Notes under the pieces: generated by a model
The model's input: only the letters and a program-made list of their open reading frames with translations
What the model was told of the DNA's origin: nothing
Database searches by the model: none
Assembly: GCA_964446385.1 (NCBI GenBank)
Contig: CAYUOH010000007.1
Span: 52,134 to 116,133, forward strand
Source of the DNA: CAYSRC01 sp964446385
Lineage (GTDB): Bacteria; Bacillota; Clostridia; Oscillospirales; Ruminococcaceae
DNA: 64,000 bases
Direction: 5' to 3'
In this document: in pieces, positions 61,082 through 64,000 of the stretch
Layout: each line of letters starts with the position of its first letter
Numbering within the stretch: position 1 is the first letter of the stretch
Translations under genes and position numbers: made by a program

Positions 61082-61663
61082 TCACTCCGGCTCTGTCCTT
61101 TGTTCTATAACCCCTAGCCGTCGATTGATTTTTTCCATACTTACCTCACGAGTTCTATTTTCCACTGATTGAGTATGGCTCGAGATTTTTTGAAGCAACT
61201 TTTTAATACGTGGACGATTGTATCTTTGAACTATTATACAAGGCAAATTTATAAGCAATGAATATCCCAACATATACCATATCACTCGGGAAGGAGTAAA
61301 AAAGCCAAAAATCCAGAATGGAAGGATTGCTAACCAGTGTACAAGTTCACCGCGTGCAGATTCAACTAAAAACCGATTCAAATACTCTTTTGAAATACTT
61401 ACAAGCTTTTTCTTGGAGAAACCGTGTTTTTTGAAGATCGTTCCCCCGTCTGGCAGCAGATGCTTCCAACGGCTGACCCTGAAAACATTGTCGTAAATGC
61501 GACCTTCTTTTTCAAAACGGTGCGCGCGAAAAAAGAATGAATCAGGAGAAATATAACGGTCCGGTAAGTATAAACTGATCAATGCCGCAGAAACTTGCAG
61601 TACCGGCCAGACAAGAAAGCATAATATGATCGTTATTACATCAGGAAGAAAGAATACTCGCAT
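61082..61663 (-). CDS. crtO: CrtO-type glycosyl-carotenoid acyltransferase
   Basis: A 193-residue membrane protein clearly related to staphylococcal CrtO. Shared segments: LPDRYISPDS, FRVSRWKHLLPDGG, ARGELVHWLAILPFW and CIIVQRYNRPRI, in the same order with three hydrophobic regions. CrtO adds a fatty acyl group to the glucose of glycosyl-4,4'-diaponeurosporenoate, the final step of staphyloxanthin synthesis. The extra 25-residue tail is absent from the Staphylococcus protein. Downstream of the glycosyltransferase by five bases, so one operon. Confidence 0.88.
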   Translation of the reverse strand: MRVFFLPDVITIILCFLVWPVLQVSAALISLYLPDRYISPDSFFFRAHRFEKEGRIYDNVFRVSRWKHLLPDGGTIFKKHGFSKKKLVSISKEYLNRFLVESARGELVHWLAILPFWIFGFFTPSRVIWYMLGYSLLINLPCIIVQRYNRPRIKKLLQKISSHTQSVENRTREVSMEKINRRLGVIEQRTEPE

Positions 61664-61668
61664 GTTTT

Positions 61669-62778
61669 TTACTCAGTCCCTATAGACCGACCCTTCCACT
61701 TTACTTTAATGCCGAATATCTTTTTAAAAGCTGAGACAAGAATTACACCCAACATTACAAGCACTAAGAACGGATATAAAATCACTGCCCAGTCATGAAA
61801 CTTACCGATGCGACTTGTCAGAACAGTTAACAAACATATCCAGATAATATAAAGAACCGAGTAGATCCCCAGCCAGAGCCAATTCATAAGTATTGAAAAT
61901 ATTACAATACGAAGCGGCACGGAAATAAGTGAGGTGATCCATAAAAACACCATTATAAATACGGGAAACGGTGTTTTTGCTGCACCTGTAGCCATATTTT
62001 TTACCCAACCCTGCAGTAAAGAACGCAGTCCGTCCGCGTACATTCGAAAAGAAATATCACTATTGCCGACATAAATGCAATAATTCAAATCTGCTTTTAT
62101 GAGTTGCGAACCCAGTGCCATATCATCCACGATGCTTGATTTGACTCCTCGATGGCCACCCGCCTTTTCATAATCCTGCCGTGAAATCAGTATGACAGGG
62201 CCAAAAAGACCAACATTGCGAGGTTTTGGCAATGCCGTTCCATTGGCGGCAATTTGAACCAGATTAAACATCATTGATAGCTGTTCATATGTTTTTTCTG
62301 TCTTGTGGTAAGGTTGAACAGATACTGTGCACCCACGCTGCAAATAAGCTGAGAGAAGTTTGCTTATTCCATCAGGTCCAAGCCTCACATCCGCATCAAG
62401 AAACAGCAGCAGTTCTCCCTTTGCTGCGTCTGCGCCATTATGGCAGGCCCAGGACTTACCCATCCATCCTTCGGGCTTAGATCTTAGTGTTATAAGCTTA
62501 GCACCGTTTTCCAATGCAATTTGACCTGTCAAATCGTCTGATTCGTCGTCTACACATATGATTTCTAAATTAGGAAAAGTCTGTGCGCTCAAATCCGCCA
62601 ATAGCAAGGGAAGGTTATGTTCCTCATTACGTGCCGGTATAATCACCGATAAAGACGGATAGTTCGATAAATTTCCGTTGACCTCCGGCTCTGGTAAAGT
62701 CGGAATTCGATAAAAAAGAACCGCAGTAGCCGCAATCCCTGCAATTGCAATGACAAACTCAATAATAATTAAGGTCAT
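61669..62778 (-). CDS. crtQ: CrtQ-like glycosyltransferase
   Basis: A 369-residue family 2 glycosyltransferase with an N-terminal membrane anchor and three C-terminal helices. SVIIPARNEEHNLPLLLADL is the nucleotide-sugar fold, LLLFLDADVRLGPDG the DxD metal site, and LLQGWVKNMATGAAKTPF the QxxRW-like element. It resembles staphylococcal CrtQ, which glucosylates the carotenoid acid. It overlaps the desaturase gene upstream by four bases. Confidence 0.88.
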   Translation of the reverse strand: MTLIIIEFVIAIAGIAATAVLFYRIPTLPEPEVNGNLSNYPSLSVIIPARNEEHNLPLLLADLSAQTFPNLEIICVDDESDDLTGQIALENGAKLITLRSKPEGWMGKSWACHNGADAAKGELLLFLDADVRLGPDGISKLLSAYLQRGCTVSVQPYHKTEKTYEQLSMMFNLVQIAANGTALPKPRNVGLFGPVILISRQDYEKAGGHRGVKSSIVDDMALGSQLIKADLNYCIYVGNSDISFRMYADGLRSLLQGWVKNMATGAAKTPFPVFIMVFLWITSLISVPLRIVIFSILMNWLWLGIYSVLYIIWICLLTVLTSRIGKFHDWAVILYPFLVLVMLGVILVSAFKKIFGIKVKWKGRSIGTE

Positions 62779-64000
62779 GAACCATTCACCTTCAGAGTCT
62801 TATGAATTGCATCCGCCGCAAGTTTTCCGGTCAATATAGATACCGGCAGCCCCGAGGGGCTGAAAGTCCACTGACCACACTGCAGAACATCTTCAATTGG
62901 TGTTTTAATGGAGTTAGTAATCTTTTTAAAACGGCTCTCCGCCGGCAGCTTGTCGTTGGTAAACGACCATCCCGTGATAGCTCCGTGTGCATTCCCGGTT
63001 TCCCGCTCAACCGTAAGCGGCGTAGCGCAAAGCGCAAATTCAACCTTTTCCGTTATACCGGGGAAAATGGATTCTTTCAACACTTCAATAACTTTTCGGG
63101 TGCAAAACTCTTTGAATTTATCATAAATACCTTCGTCTGATATATGCTTTACTAGGCGGTAATCCATCAATGTACTAACGATTACGCCTGTCTTCCCCTC
63201 TGGTGCAAGTGAAGCATCCCGCAAGGCAGGGCAAGATATCTCGTAGGTTGTACGCTCAAGGTACTGTCCGATCCATTCATTTAATCCTTCTTCCGTCGCT
63301 ATAGCTTTGTTCCAATCTGTCAGTGACGAAAGGCCTGTAGTCGATGGCGTATAGAACGCATGAGCTCCGCAACGACCTTCAAAGTAGTTCTTATCCAAAT
63401 TGATGCCCATAAATAAAGAGAGTATGGAATCTCCGCCTTCTCCCTTTTCGGCAAGGTCGCGCTGGTTGTCAACCTGGGGCGTATGCATTTCACTCGCAGC
63501 TGAGTATAGTGATTTTTGATTCGCTGCCCAGACCATTTTTTTGTAACAGTAGGTATCTCCGCCCGCCGTGTGCAACTGCTTTTGAACAGTATCGACTCTC
63601 GTCACTGCTGTATTCGTCAGTATCTCTCCGCCGGCACCTCGGATATAGTCCGTTACGATTTGAGCGAGAGTACCTGTGCCGCCCTTGGGATAAATGTAGT
63701 CCAGATACAGTCCAAAGTAGCTTAGAGCAAAAAAGGTGGGAGTATCTTTGAAAAAATGCTGCACAATCATATCGATGAGAGCCTGATTGTTCGTAAACTG
63801 CTTCAGATAATCGGCCACTGGCTTGCTCAAGCGGCTGGCTTTACGTATATTAACCTGATATTTGAACAGCCATGGCAACAGCGTTTTCAACAGATATTCG
63901 CTGTCCTTCATGTCCTCAAGAAACAGCGGATTATCGATGCCATAGAGCACATCCATATAATCCATCACTTTTTGGATCTCTTGTGCGATTTTATCGATAT
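62775..64000 (-). CDS. Phytoene/diapophytoene-desaturase-family oxidoreductase, 5' end outside window
   Basis: The frame is open to the right edge (about 408 codons present); the N-terminal FAD-binding part lies beyond 64000. The visible sequence shows the carotenoid desaturase centre QHFFKDTPTFFALSYFGLYL, YPKGGTGTLAQIVTDYIRGAGG, and the C-terminal FAD segment VLQCGQWTFSPSGLPVSILTGK. It belongs to the CrtI/CrtN/CrtP family. In this operon it would be the 4,4'-diapophytoene desaturase (CrtN) or the CrtP-type oxidase. I cannot separate the two from this part. Confidence 0.88.
   Translation of the reverse strand, partial: IDKIAQEIQKVMDYMDVLYGIDNPLFLEDMKDSEYLLKTLLPWLFKYQVNIRKASRLSKPVADYLKQFTNNQALIDMIVQHFFKDTPTFFALSYFGLYLDYIYPKGGTGTLAQIVTDYIRGAGGEILTNTAVTRVDTVQKQLHTAGGDTYCYKKMVWAANQKSLYSAASEMHTPQVDNQRDLAEKGEGGDSILSLFMGINLDKNYFEGRCGAHAFYTPSTTGLSSLTDWNKAIATEEGLNEWIGQYLERTTYEISCPALRDASLAPEGKTGVIVSTLMDYRLVKHISDEGIYDKFKEFCTRKVIEVLKESIFPGITEKVEFALCATPLTVERETGNAHGAITGWSFTNDKLPAESRFKKITNSIKTPIEDVLQCGQWTFSPSGLPVSILTGKLAADAIHKTLKVNGS

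Noticed and set aside
1..64000. CRISPR arrays, rRNA or tRNA genes, intact transposases
   Set aside because: No regularly spaced repeats, conserved RNA cores or transposase catalytic motifs were seen on reading both strands.

Overview
The window looks like a chromosomal segment of a low-to-mid GC Bacillota, most likely a gut-type anaerobic member of the Clostridia (Oscillospiraceae/Lachnospiraceae-like). This rests on an alanine T-box in front of alaS, AGGAGG-type ribosome binding sites, TTGACA/TATAAT promoters, a CrtO-type acyltransferase, an RNase M5-like Toprim gene, a PASTA protein with an N-terminal zinc ribbon and a Clostridia-style arabinoside utilisation locus. Species cannot be fixed from sequence alone. 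Nearly all genes lie on the minus strand. I see no rRNA, tRNA, CRISPR array or intact transposase.

Layout. 1-4420: phosphate operon pstS-pstC-pstA-pstB-phoU followed by a response regulator that runs off the left edge, with a Pho-box-like direct repeat upstream. 4506-7380: larE-larB-larC, the nickel-pincer nucleotide cofactor pathway, with no larA here. 7424-13710: potassium block, with a TPR protein, two TrkA-type RCK proteins, an unannotated 32-residue membrane peptide, TrkH and a membrane-anchored OB-fold-like protein, preceded by a separate KdpE/KdpD-like two-component pair. Four copies of TGTGAGA, in two pairs spaced 11 bp, sit just upstream of the trk promoter -10. 13913-17700: HAD phosphatase, then an acquired-looking island holding an Lsa-like ABC-F gene with its own attenuator leader, flanked by 97-bp direct repeats. 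17720-19431: a GGDEF protein and a truncated sensor. 19593-29080: a long T-box operon, alaS-HIT-apt-comEC-holA-rnmV-like-PASTA pseudokinase.

29167-33055: small redox/PLP genes on the plus strand and a TetR/acyltransferase pair. 33074-41167: arabinoside utilisation, with two GH51-type arabinofuranosidases, two esterases and a LacI regulator; the operator core ATTATCGTTAAT occurs three times in front of the two glycosidase genes. 41231-50541: housekeeping and accessory genes (CCA-adding enzyme, LMW phosphatase, small lipoprotein, LuxS, CBS-type pyrophosphatase, AAA+ ATPase, bactofilin). 50570-56898: a heterodimeric ABC exporter with a strongly structured leader RNA, and an ABC-2 type transporter whose promoter spacer is filled by a palindrome. 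57118-60841: small membrane proteins and acetyltransferases. 61082-64000: the 3' part of a staphyloxanthin-like carotenoid cluster (CrtO-, CrtQ- and CrtN/P-like), cut by the right edge.

The most interesting leads are the structured leader with mutually exclusive hairpins before the ABC exporter (54192-54340), the 32-residue membrane peptide plus direct-repeat operator in the potassium operon, the PASTA pseudokinase that lacks every catalytic residue examined, the ABC-F attenuator cassette between direct repeats, and a small lipoprotein carrying the signature loop of sodium-pumping decarboxylase beta subunits.
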